Source: Verrucomicrobiia bacterium
Lineage (GTDB): Bacteria; Verrucomicrobiota; Verrucomicrobiia; Limisphaerales; CAIMTB01
NCBI GenBank assembly: GCA_019634625.1
Contig: JAHCBA010000037.1
Location: 1 to 64,000 of the forward strand
Direction of reading: 5' to 3'
Length of the DNA: 64,000 nucleotides
Shown here piece by piece: positions 49,501-57,323 of the stretch. The notes under the pieces are model-generated. The model was not told the origin of the DNA. It ran no database searches and worked only from the letters and a program-made list of their open reading frames with translations. Each line of letters opens with the position of its first letter. Within the stretch, counting starts at the first letter, position 1. Made by a program: the position numbers and the translations under genes.

Positions 49501-50018
49501 GGGGACGCGACAACGGCGATGTCGCCGGCGACTGCTGCGGCGGCACCCTCACCGATCGCGCCGCCGGGACCTACCACCTCGACTACACCCAGGTGCCCGA
49601 TCCCACCGCAGACCTCGTCCTCACCGAGGATCCCGCCTCGGGCTGGGCCGGCATTGGCCGCATCGAGTATCGCGGTGCCGGGACGCCCGCCTTCCGGCAT
49701 CATCTCCGCCACGAGTTCGAGGTGGCCCTGGACGGCGCCCCCATCCAGGCCACCGCCATCCGCCTCCGCGTCCCGCACAACGGCATCGCCGTGGACGAAC
49801 TCGAGGTGAATCCGGTGCCCGCCCTGCCTCCGCCCGACGAGCGCCCCACCCTCACGGTCGCCCGCGGCGCCGAAGGCATCACCCTCGCCTGGCCCGGCGG
49901 CGGCACCCTGCAATCCGCCGAAACGATTCCCGTCGGTCCCTGGACCAACCTGGAGGGTGCCAGTCCGATCACCCTTCCCTTCTCCGGCGCCGCCCGGTAC
50001 TTCCGCGTGCGGCGTTGA
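46557..50018 (+). CDS. Exported protein with five discoidin-like repeats
   Basis: A 1153-residue protein with a signal peptide (LPIVVLALAPAVPSLAQS). Five ~200-residue repeats follow, each with GYxLxWDGNNG, an FGSSELGLGxHxIAxVNDGxYGNxxSWI box, VAWGRDNGD-x-CCGGTLTDRAxGxYTLQxTRV and ending in TGLRIKVxNxxTAIDEIEVNP. The repeat resembles a discoidin (F5/8 C) domain: the exported protein at 50971 has a related box ([21 protein letters not shown]) within an F5/8C-like domain. A small C-terminal beta domain ends the chain. It may bind polysaccharide at the cell surface. Confidence 0.75.
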   Translation: MAAPSPFPVRPRGSTPASWLPIVVLALAPAVPSLAQSARVVLEPAPGYTLAWDGNNGGYSSLEPGALAPENDALAGTGTAAFASSSFQPGGIHDFPNVNDGYYGNSSSWIADFTADPPDLQPFIGLAFHRTVAIASIAWGRDNGDGSEPSCGGTCTDRAIGLYTLQFTRVTLPDEFTPDTGNAATGWETLGTVEYLPGPDTPAFSAYLRHRFDVAQDGAPIPATGLRILVPNTGTAIDEIEVNPPADPVPPLSSFITWTNAPGFTISWDLNDGALYDPSSPAPAPLNDASPSRGTVAFGSSELGLGTHLIAHVNDGLYGNARSWIPDAADAAPFIGLDFGRLVPIRHVAWSRDNGDDGDCCGGELTDRALGIYTLQVTRVANPAAATAETGDPATGWAEVGSIHYRAPGPVFTPHRRHRFDLSTASGLPIPATGLRIKVSNPGTAIDEIEVNTYPALERDLSGNLEILAESGYSITWDGNDGEFHSPEAGARSPAHDGLASNGGRAFGSSELGFGIHFIAKINDGLYGNSSSWISANGLGGFDDPDPFVGIAFPEILDISTVAWGRDNGDVTEGGCGGTCLDRSIGLYTLQITRVPDPGLDTPETGAADSGWETVGTVEYLEAAAPAFNPSLRHAFNLSRDGQPIPATGFRIKVSDGSIAIDELEINPRSGIVVPPLSDLLVLEPAPGFGIAWDRNEGEFSTPDSPAPARDNAALASRGATAFGSGELDLGVHFIRNVNDGLYGNTQSWIPAPSSSPFIGIRLPAPAWIRSVAWGRDNGDATDCCGGTLTDRALGLYTLQITRVSTPGSDTPETGDPSTGWVTVATLDYKAAAPNVFTPHLRHRYEVTERDAPILATGLRLKVPNDQTAIDELEINPRPSPDQNVLLLAPHEGFTLDWDGNNGDYGTPDSPAPAPDNAALAARGATAFGSSEADLGTHLIAKVNDGFYGNHSSWIADFINGDPEPWIGVRFASSVAVSSVAWGRDNGDVAGDCCGGTLTDRAAGTYHLDYTQVPDPTADLVLTEDPASGWAGIGRIEYRGAGTPAFRHHLRHEFEVALDGAPIQATAIRLRVPHNGIAVDELEVNPVPALPPPDERPTLTVARGAEGITLAWPGGGTLQSAETIPVGPWTNLEGASPITLPFSGAARYFRVRR

Positions 50019-50119
50019 AGTCACGCATGGCCATGCGCTGAGACTGCCCCACGATCCATGGAACCAACCCGCCGCATCCCACCCGATCGCGCCCATCACC
50101 CTTCCATCCTGAGCCCACC

Positions 50120-50974
50120 ATGATGCCCTTCCCCCCACCGCCAGCTCTCCGTCCGGCCGCCCGTCGTCGCGCCATCGCGGCGTTCACGCTGATCGAGCTG
50201 CTGGTGGTCATCGCCATCATCGCGATCCTCGCCAGCATGCTCCTGCCAGCCCTCGGCAAGGCCAAGGCCAAGGCCCACGGCATCCAGTGCATGAGCAATC
50301 AGAAACAGCTCACCCTCGCCTGGCTCCTGTACGCCGACGACCACGCGGACAACCTCGTCTGGAACGATCTCACGGCCGACGGCTCGGGCTGGGTCCGCGG
50401 TATCCTCGACTACAACCCAGCCAATCCCCACAACACCAACCTCGCCAATCTCCGCGACCCCAATTACGCCAGGCTCGCCCCGTACACCCAGGCGGTGGGG
50501 ATCTACAAATGCCCCGCCGACCAGAGCTACGTCACCGCCGGCGGCCGCCGCGTCCCGCGGGTCCGCAGCCTGTCCCTCAGCCAGGCCATGAACTCCCGCA
50601 ACGACTGGCTCAGCTTCCTCACCGGCAAGGAGTACGTCGTCTTCCGGAAGCTCTCCGACATCAACCGCATGGGCCATTCCAAAGCCTACGTGTTCATCGA
50701 TGAACACCCCGACAGCATCAACTTCGGCGATTTCGCCGTGGCCATGAACGACGGCCTGCCTCCCACCCGCACCTACATCATCGATTACCCGGCCAGCCAC
50801 CATAACCGCGCCGCCGGACTCAGTTTCGCCGATGGCCATGTCGAGATCCGCAAATGGCTCGATCCCCGCACCGTCAAGCCCGTCACCATGAAGGTCCTTC
50901 AACTGGTCGTCCCGTCGCCCCACAATCGGGACATGACCTACCTCTCCGAACACACCTCCGTCCGCGCCGAATGA
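50120..50974 (+). CDS. Type II secretion pseudopilin-like protein (prepilin N-terminal motif)
   Basis: A 284-residue protein with the prepilin cleavage/methylation motif [25 protein letters not shown] at about residues 22-46 (cut before Phe, Glu at +5). The C-terminal part has the 'YKCPAD', '[15 protein letters not shown]' features of the short verrucomicrobial/planctomycete pseudopilins (H-x9-DG type). Many paralogues exist per genome; they are usually next to exported catabolic genes, as here. It overlaps the next gene by ATGA. Confidence 0.85.
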   Translation: MMPFPPPPALRPAARRRAIAAFTLIELLVVIAIIAILASMLLPALGKAKAKAHGIQCMSNQKQLTLAWLLYADDHADNLVWNDLTADGSGWVRGILDYNPANPHNTNLANLRDPNYARLAPYTQAVGIYKCPADQSYVTAGGRRVPRVRSLSLSQAMNSRNDWLSFLTGKEYVVFRKLSDINRMGHSKAYVFIDEHPDSINFGDFAVAMNDGLPPTRTYIIDYPASHHNRAAGLSFADGHVEIRKWLDPRTVKPVTMKVLQLVVPSPHNRDMTYLSEHTSVRAE

Positions 50975-53943
50975 TCTCCCTCCAATTCGTCCCCAACCCC
51001 CGCCACATCCGGCCCATCCCGGCGGCCTCCCGGACCGGCCGTGCCGTGGGATTCGCCGTGGGATTCGCCCTGGCCCTTCCGGTGCTGACGGTCCCCACCG
51101 CCTTCGCAGCCCGTCCCGAACTCGACCTCGCCTCGCTCCCGCCCCCCGCCTCGCATGCGGTCGATTTCCGGCGCGACATCGAACCGATCTTCTCCGCCCA
51201 CTGCCTCGATTGCCATGGACCCGACCGGCAACGGGGCGGGTTCCGGCTCGACCGCCGGGCCGACGCGCTGAGGGGCGGCGACTTCCATGCCCCGGACATC
51301 ATTCCCGGCGACAGCGCCGCCAGTCCCCTCATCCATCTCGTCGGGGGACTCATCCCCGACGAGTTCATGCCGGTGCGCGGTGATCCGCTGACCCCGGAAC
51401 AGATCGGGCTTCTCCGTGCCTGGATCGACCAGGGCGCACCCTGGCCCGACGACGGCTCGGCTTCCCAACCGGACCCGACGGAAACCCACTGGGCCTTCCA
51501 ACCCGTGGTCCGCCCCGCCGTTCCCGACGCGCCCACGGCATCCGACCCCGGGTGGGGCCACCACGCCATCGACCGGTTCATCGCCGACCGCCTCGCCCGT
51601 GAAGGCCTCCACCCCGCCGCCCCCGCCGACCGCCACACCCTCATCCGCCGGCTCTCATTCGATCTGATCGGACTGCCACCGTCGCCCGAGGAGGTCGAGG
51701 CGTTTGTCCAGGACCCCGATCCCGACGCCTACGACCGCCTGGTCGAACGGCTTCTCGCCTCCCCCCGCTTCGGCGAACGCTGGGCCCGGCACTGGCTCGA
51801 TGTCGTCCGCTTCGCGGAAACGCACGGGTTCGAGATGAACAATCCCCGTCCCAACGCCTGGCACTACCGCGACTACGTCATCCGTGCCTTCAACAGCGAC
51901 CTCCCCTACGACCAGTTCATCCTCGAACAGATCGCCGGCGACGCCCTCGGGGTCGAGGAAGCCACCGGGTTCCTCGTCGCGGGACCCTGGGACCAGGTCA
52001 AGAGCCCCGACGAAGTTCTCACCCGGAACCAGCGCGCCGACGAACTCCACGACATTCTCAACACCACCGGCACCGCCTTCCTCGGTCTCACTGTCGGCTG
52101 CGCCCGCTGCCATGACCACAAGTTCGATCCCATCACCCAGCTCGATTACTTCTCCCTCAAGGCGTTGCTCGCCGGCACCGAACACGGCGAGCGTCCCCTT
52201 GCGGCCCCCGGTGACCGCACCGCCACCGCGCAACGCCTTGAAGCCCTGACCGCCGAACGCCTCGACCTCGACCGCCGCCTCGAAGCCCTCGAACCCGTCG
52301 CCCTCGTGGCCGCCGCGGACGAAGACGTCCCGGCGATCCCCCCGCGTCGCGACCCCGTCCACACCGGACGCAACATCGACCGCTTCGAACCCGTCCACGC
52401 CCGGTTCCTGCGCTTCACCATCCTGGCCACCTCCGGCGGGGAACCGTGCATCGACGAGTTCGAGGTCTTCACCGCCGGCCCCGGCCCCGTCAACGTGGCC
52501 CGCGCCACCCATGGCACCCGGGTCGAAGCCTCCGGCACGTACCCGAACTCCGCAATCCACCGCCTCGAACACATCCACGACGGAAAGTACGGCAATGACC
52601 GGAGCTGGATTTCGAACGAGGCCGGCCGCGGCTGGTTGCGCTTCCAGTTCCCACGCATCGAACGCATCGACCGCGTCGTCTGGAGCCGCGACCGTTCCCC
52701 AAAACCCGTCTATGCGGATCGTCTCGTCACCCGCTACCGCCTCGAAGTGTCTCTCGATGGCGAATCCTGGACCCTGCTGGCCACCGACGCCGATCGCCTG
52801 GAACGGGGTGCCCGACCCGACTCCTCCCTCCTCGCCGCCGACCCCGCCGAATCCGAACGGGACCGGCTCCGCCAACGCCGCGCCGTCATCACGACCGAAA
52901 TGGCCGAACTCGATCGCCGGCCCATGGTCTATGCCGGCGTTTTCAAGGAACCCGAACCCACCCGCCGGTTCCACCGCGGCGACCCCATGCAGCCGCGCGA
53001 AACCGTCGATCCCGGCGTCCTCCAGTTCACCGCCTTCCGGCCCGACCTCGCGGACATCCCCGCCGAACGGCCCGAACGCGAGCGTCGCCTCGCCCTCGCC
53101 CGCTGGATCGCCTCCCCCGACCACCCCCTCACCGCCCGCGTCATCGTCAATCGCCTCTGGCATTACCACTTCGGCGAGGGCCTCGTCCCCACCCCCAGCG
53201 ATTTCGGGCTCAACGGCGCCCCGCCCAGCCACCCGGAACTCCTCGACTGGCTGGCCTCGGAACTCCTCGAGCCCACGGCCGGCGCCGCGTCCCCCTGGTC
53301 CCTCAAACACCTTCATCGCCTGATGGTCACCAGCGCCGCCTACCGCCAATCCTCCCGCGCCACCGACGCCTCGCCCCTTGCGGCCGACCGCGACGCCGGC
53401 AACCGCTGGCTCTGGAAGTTCCCCTCGCGCCGTCTCGATGCTGAACCCCTCCGGGACGCCTTCCTCAGCGTCGCCGGCCGGCTCGACCTGCGGATGGGCG
53501 GACCCGGCTGGTCCCCCTTCGAACCCAACGACAACTACGTCCGCGTGTACGTGCCCAAACAGACCTTCGGTCCCGACGACTTCCGCCGCATGGTGTACGC
53601 CACCGTGGTGCGCCAGCGGCCCGATGGGGTGTTCGGCGCCTTCGACTGCCCCGACGGCGGCCAGATCGCCCCCAAACGCAGCCGCAGCATCACCCCGCTC
53701 CAGGCCCTCAACCTCCTCAACAGCGGGTTCGCCCTCCAGACCGCCGGATTCTTCGCCGACCGGCTCCAGCGCGAACTCGGAGACGATGCCGAAGCCCAGG
53801 TCCACCGCGCCTTCGCCCTCGCCTTCCAGCGCCCGCCCGACCCCGAGGAACTCTCAGCCTCCCTCCGCCTCATTGAGTCCCACGGACTCCCCCTCTTCTG
53901 CCGGGCCCTCCTCAACGCCAACGAGTTCGTCTTCGTGTTCTGA
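50971..53943 (+). CDS. PSCyt1-DUF1549-DUF1553 protein with an embedded discoidin domain
   Basis: A 990-residue exported protein. After a signal peptide ([17 protein letters not shown]) comes a cytochrome-c-like segment with a heme motif CLDCH (near residue 77), then DUF1549 ([53 protein letters not shown]), an inserted F5/8C-like domain (about 470-610) and DUF1553 ([62 protein letters not shown]). Such proteins occur in Planctomycetes and Verrucomicrobia, often with a DUF1501 partner, which is missing here. They are linked to polysaccharide or sulfated-sugar catabolism by context. Confidence 0.88.
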   Translation: MISLQFVPNPRHIRPIPAASRTGRAVGFAVGFALALPVLTVPTAFAARPELDLASLPPPASHAVDFRRDIEPIFSAHCLDCHGPDRQRGGFRLDRRADALRGGDFHAPDIIPGDSAASPLIHLVGGLIPDEFMPVRGDPLTPEQIGLLRAWIDQGAPWPDDGSASQPDPTETHWAFQPVVRPAVPDAPTASDPGWGHHAIDRFIADRLAREGLHPAAPADRHTLIRRLSFDLIGLPPSPEEVEAFVQDPDPDAYDRLVERLLASPRFGERWARHWLDVVRFAETHGFEMNNPRPNAWHYRDYVIRAFNSDLPYDQFILEQIAGDALGVEEATGFLVAGPWDQVKSPDEVLTRNQRADELHDILNTTGTAFLGLTVGCARCHDHKFDPITQLDYFSLKALLAGTEHGERPLAAPGDRTATAQRLEALTAERLDLDRRLEALEPVALVAAADEDVPAIPPRRDPVHTGRNIDRFEPVHARFLRFTILATSGGEPCIDEFEVFTAGPGPVNVARATHGTRVEASGTYPNSAIHRLEHIHDGKYGNDRSWISNEAGRGWLRFQFPRIERIDRVVWSRDRSPKPVYADRLVTRYRLEVSLDGESWTLLATDADRLERGARPDSSLLAADPAESERDRLRQRRAVITTEMAELDRRPMVYAGVFKEPEPTRRFHRGDPMQPRETVDPGVLQFTAFRPDLADIPAERPERERRLALARWIASPDHPLTARVIVNRLWHYHFGEGLVPTPSDFGLNGAPPSHPELLDWLASELLEPTAGAASPWSLKHLHRLMVTSAAYRQSSRATDASPLAADRDAGNRWLWKFPSRRLDAEPLRDAFLSVAGRLDLRMGGPGWSPFEPNDNYVRVYVPKQTFGPDDFRRMVYATVVRQRPDGVFGAFDCPDGGQIAPKRSRSITPLQALNLLNSGFALQTAGFFADRLQRELGDDAEAQVHRAFALAFQRPPDPEELSASLRLIESHGLPLFCRALLNANEFVFVF

Positions 53944-54322
53944 GCCACCCACCCGGGCCACCCCGGGCCACCCGCCCCCCCACCCCATCCCCATCCCAGG
54001 GTCCCGCCCACTGCGGAGTCAACAAGTCAACAAACCAGACTCTTCATTGAGCCAGACTCTTAGTCATTGCCCATCAGTTTAATCAGCCGGTCATTTTATT
54101 GTTGCCTCAATCCCACAATGAAACCCAGCAGTGCGTTACTTGACTTTGTCAAATAATGGACCCGGCATCTTTCTTGATGACCGGAGTCGGGCTGGACTGG
54201 CGACGGGAACCTGACCGGCATTCCGGTCGTCCTACCAAGGGGATAGGCACCTCTCCTCTTGCCCTCCAACCCAGCTCCAACCGGCGCTTCCAATTCCTTG
54301 CCCCGTGCCCCACAACCGGTCC
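53944..54322. other. Intergenic A/T-rich region with short repeats
   Basis: No gene is seen. CCAGACTCTT occurs twice (54035-54044 and 54052-54061, spacing 17) and TTGACTTTGTCAA (54140-54152) is a perfect 5-bp-arm palindrome. The stretch 54010-54170 is much richer in A/T than the flanks and may hold the promoter for the downstream hopanoid genes. Confidence 0.45.
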
Positions 54323-54544
54323 GTGACCGACAATCAACAGACACTCCTTGATGCCCTTCGAGAATTGCGTGACACCGCATCCCGCGCCCGGACGGAATCG
54401 CCCAAACCCAGCCTCCTTCCCCTCCTCCAGCGTCTCGATCAACTCACCGCGGCGCTCCCTCCCGAGACCCATCCGCAGTTGCGCCACTACCTCGAACGGA
54501 AGAGCTACGAGAAGGCCATCGACTTCCTCGAAAACGGCTCCTGA
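54323..54544 (+). CDS. Small hypothetical protein before the squalene-hopene cyclase
   Basis: 73 codons from GTG 54323 (GTG 54305 is also possible). The protein is helical (NQQTLLDALRELRDTASRAR...LPLLQRLDQLTAALPPET) and ends with LRHYLERKSYEKAIDFLENG, a compact, conserved-looking tail. It lies 66 bases before the cyclase gene in the same direction. No function is known. Confidence 0.6.
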   Translation: MTDNQQTLLDALRELRDTASRARTESPKPSLLPLLQRLDQLTAALPPETHPQLRHYLERKSYEKAIDFLENGS

Positions 54545-54610
54545 TCCCGCGTCAGGCACCCGAGGAAACGCTTTACATCAATTCGTCACGCCACCCATTT
54601 TACCCCGGCG

Positions 54611-56674
54611 ATGTCCGACCTTCCGTTGGCGCAGGACCGCCGTCAGGCTCGTCCCGCTTCCCGCACGCAGCCCCAGGTCGCCGAACCCAGATCGCTCGAG
54701 TCCGCGCTGGCCCGTTCCCAGGATTATCTCCTTGGGATCCAGGGCCCGGAAGGCTTCTGGGTCGGCGAACTCATGGTCGATTCCACCCTGGTGTCCGACA
54801 TGGTGGCCTACCATCACTGGGATCGCAGCGTGGATCCGGAGTGGGAACGCAAGGCCATCCGCCACCTGCTCGGCAAGCAACTGCCCGACGGGGGATGGAA
54901 CATCTACGAAGGCGGCCCGGCCGAAGTCAACGCCACCATCAAGGCCTACCTGGCTCTCAAACTGGCAGGCGTGCCGATCACCGATCCGCGCATGCTCCGG
55001 GCCCGCGAGGTTGCGCTGCGCCTCGGGGGCGTCCCCCGGATGAACACGTTCTCGAAGCTCTACCTCGCCCTGCTCGGCCTGGTCGAATGGCGCCATGTCC
55101 CCTCGATCCCCTGCGAAATCCTGCTCATCGGAAAATGGTTCCACGTGAACTTCTGGGACATGAGCAACTGGTCGCGCGGCATGCTCGTGCCCCTGGCAAT
55201 CATCAACCACTTCCGACCCACCCGCCCGGTGACGGTCAACCTCGACGAACTGTACCCCAACGGGAAGTGGGAACTCGACCAGGCCCTCCGCCCCCGCTAC
55301 TTCGACTTCAGCCTGCGGAACATGTTCCTCTGGCTGGACCGCCTGCATAAGCTCGCGGAATGGGTTCAGCGCCAGGGCCTGCACCCCTTCCGACGGCAGG
55401 CCCTCCGCCGCTGCGAGGCCTGGATGCTGGAACGGTTCGAGGGTAGCGACGGCCTCGCCGCCATCTTCCCAGCCATGCTCAACGCCCTCATCGCCCTCAA
55501 GGCCCTGGGCTATCCCGCCGACCATCCCCAGGTCGTTCGAGCCTGGCGCGAACTCAAGCGCCTCCAACATGAGGAACCCGATTCCGTCCGCATCGAACCC
55601 TGCTTCTCCCCCGTCTGGGACACCGCCATCGCCTGCATCTGCCTCCGTGAATCCGGCGTCCCCGAAAACCACCCGGCCCTCGAAAAGGCCGCCCACTGGC
55701 TCATGGATCGCGAAATCCGCTTTCGCGGCGACTGGTACCACAAGAACCCTGCCCCTGTGGAACCCTCAGGCTGGGTCTTCGAATACAATAACAAGTGGAA
55801 CCCGGACGTGGACGACACCGCCATGGTCCTCCTCGCCCTCCGCCTCATTCCCACCTCGGACCGCGCCCGCCGCGATGCCTGCTTCCGGCGTGGCTACGAG
55901 TGGATGCTGACGTTCCAATGCCGCGACGGCGGCTGGGCTGCCTTCGACAAGGACTGCACCAAGAGCATCCTCGAAAAGGTCCCCTTCGCCGATCACAACG
56001 CCATGCTCGATCCGGAATGCGTGGACATCACGGCACGCATCCTCGAGGTCATGGGACTGGAGGGCGTCGGACTCGATCATCCCCAGGTCCAGCGCGCCCT
56101 CGACTTCATCCGCCAGTCCCAGGAGCCCGACGGCTCCTTCTTTGGCCGCTGGGGCGTCAATTACATCTACGGCACCTGGCAGGTCCTGCGGGGCCTTCAC
56201 GCCCTCCGTTATCCCATGGACGAGCCATGGCTCCAGCGCGCCGGCGCCTGGCTCGAGAGTGTCCAGCATGCCGATGGCGGTTGGGGCGAGCGCTGCAATA
56301 CCTACGACGATCCAGTCTTCAAGGGCCAGGGGCCCAGCACCGCCTCCCAGACCGCCTGGGCGGTCATGGGTCTTTGTACCCTCGGCGACCCCGGCCGCCC
56401 CAGCCTCCAGCGTGGCATCGAATACCTCGTCCAGTCCCAGAACCCCGACGGTTCCTGGACTGAAAACGAAATCACGGGGACCGGCTTTCCCCGCGTGTTC
56501 TACCTGAAGTACGACATCTACCGGAATACCTGGCCGCTCCTCGCCCTGGCCACCTATCGCAGGCTCCGCGCGGCCACCGTCTCCGGCAACGGACATCATG
56601 GCCCCGGCATGGACGCCGCCGCCGCCGAGGCCCGATCGCGCGACGCTCTCATCCCCCGCGCCTTCGCGGATTGA
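54611..56674 (+). CDS. shc: Squalene-hopene cyclase
   Basis: A 687-residue protein. The catalytic D-x-D-D motif is NPDVDDTAM (about residues 399-402), and several QW repeats are visible (DGGWNIYEGG, DGGWAAFDKD, DGSFFGRWGVNYIYGTWQVL, DGGWGERCNTY, DGSWTENEITGTGFP). The N-terminal membrane-contact and alpha/alpha-barrel segments are in the usual order, and the length is typical (~650-720). It cyclises squalene to hopene/hopanol at the inner membrane. The TTG start of the hpnG-like gene overlaps its stop, so the two form an operon. Confidence 0.93.
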   Translation: MSDLPLAQDRRQARPASRTQPQVAEPRSLESALARSQDYLLGIQGPEGFWVGELMVDSTLVSDMVAYHHWDRSVDPEWERKAIRHLLGKQLPDGGWNIYEGGPAEVNATIKAYLALKLAGVPITDPRMLRAREVALRLGGVPRMNTFSKLYLALLGLVEWRHVPSIPCEILLIGKWFHVNFWDMSNWSRGMLVPLAIINHFRPTRPVTVNLDELYPNGKWELDQALRPRYFDFSLRNMFLWLDRLHKLAEWVQRQGLHPFRRQALRRCEAWMLERFEGSDGLAAIFPAMLNALIALKALGYPADHPQVVRAWRELKRLQHEEPDSVRIEPCFSPVWDTAIACICLRESGVPENHPALEKAAHWLMDREIRFRGDWYHKNPAPVEPSGWVFEYNNKWNPDVDDTAMVLLALRLIPTSDRARRDACFRRGYEWMLTFQCRDGGWAAFDKDCTKSILEKVPFADHNAMLDPECVDITARILEVMGLEGVGLDHPQVQRALDFIRQSQEPDGSFFGRWGVNYIYGTWQVLRGLHALRYPMDEPWLQRAGAWLESVQHADGGWGERCNTYDDPVFKGQGPSTASQTAWAVMGLCTLGDPGRPSLQRGIEYLVQSQNPDGSWTENEITGTGFPRVFYLKYDIYRNTWPLLALATYRRLRAATVSGNGHHGPGMDAAAAEARSRDALIPRAFAD

Positions 56675-57306
56675 ACCCGCCCGGCCCATCCACCCTGGTC
56701 TGCTTTGCCGTCCGCGAAGAGGCGGCCCCGTTCCGCGCCGTCGCACCCGCCGACACCCGCGTGCTGGTCACTGGCATGGGCGCCGCCAATGCCGCCCTCC
56801 GCCTCCGGCGCCACCTCGTGACCCACCTCCCGCGCCGCGTCGTGACGGCGGGCTACGCGGGCGGCCTCAACCCCGACCTCCCCGCCGGGACAGTCCTCTT
56901 CAGCACGGAACGCGATCCCGAACTGACAAGCCGTCTTCCGGAGGCCGGGGCTGTCCCCGGGACCTTCCACTGCGCCAGCCGCGTCGCCGTCACCACCGCC
57001 GAAAAGCGGAACCTCCGCGAGGCCACCGGTGCCGACGCTGTCGAAATGGAGTCGGGCATCATCGCGGACGTGTGTCGTGAACATCTCCTCCCCGTGGCCA
57101 CGGTGCGCGTGATTCTCGACCCCGCGGACGCCGATCTGCCCCTCGACTTCAACGCCCTCATGACCCCCCGCCACACGGTCTGCCTCGGGCGCTTGATCGG
57201 GCACCTCCTGCTCCATCCAGGCGCGGTTCCCCGGCTCCTCCGGTTCCGTCGCGAGTGCGCCCGCGCCGCCCAGCGCCTCGCCAAGGTCCTCCGCGCCGCC
57301 CTCTAG
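56671..57306 (+). CDS. hpnG: Hopanoid-associated phosphorylase (HpnG-like)
   Basis: A 211-residue protein from TTG 56671, overlapping the shc stop. It has the nucleoside-phosphorylase fold pattern: VCFAVREEAAPFRAV, VLVTGMGAANAAL, VVTAGYAGGLNPDLPAGTVLFS and the purine-site AVEMESGIIADVC. HpnG removes adenine from adenosylhopane to give phosphoribohopane/ribosylhopane in extended hopanoid synthesis. No hpnH is next to it in this window. A different start (ATG) does not exist upstream of the conserved first strand. Confidence 0.82.
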   Translation: MNPPGPSTLVCFAVREEAAPFRAVAPADTRVLVTGMGAANAALRLRRHLVTHLPRRVVTAGYAGGLNPDLPAGTVLFSTERDPELTSRLPEAGAVPGTFHCASRVAVTTAEKRNLREATGADAVEMESGIIADVCREHLLPVATVRVILDPADADLPLDFNALMTPRHTVCLGRLIGHLLLHPGAVPRLLRFRRECARAAQRLAKVLRAAL

Positions 57307-57323
57307 CCGCGTACCCTTGCCGC

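Noticed and set aside
51655-53805. 716-codon open frame antisense to the PSCyt/DUF1549 gene
   Set aside because: Same reason; the sense strand has full-length, well-ordered domains, and the antisense protein is Gly/Val/Glu-rich without motifs.
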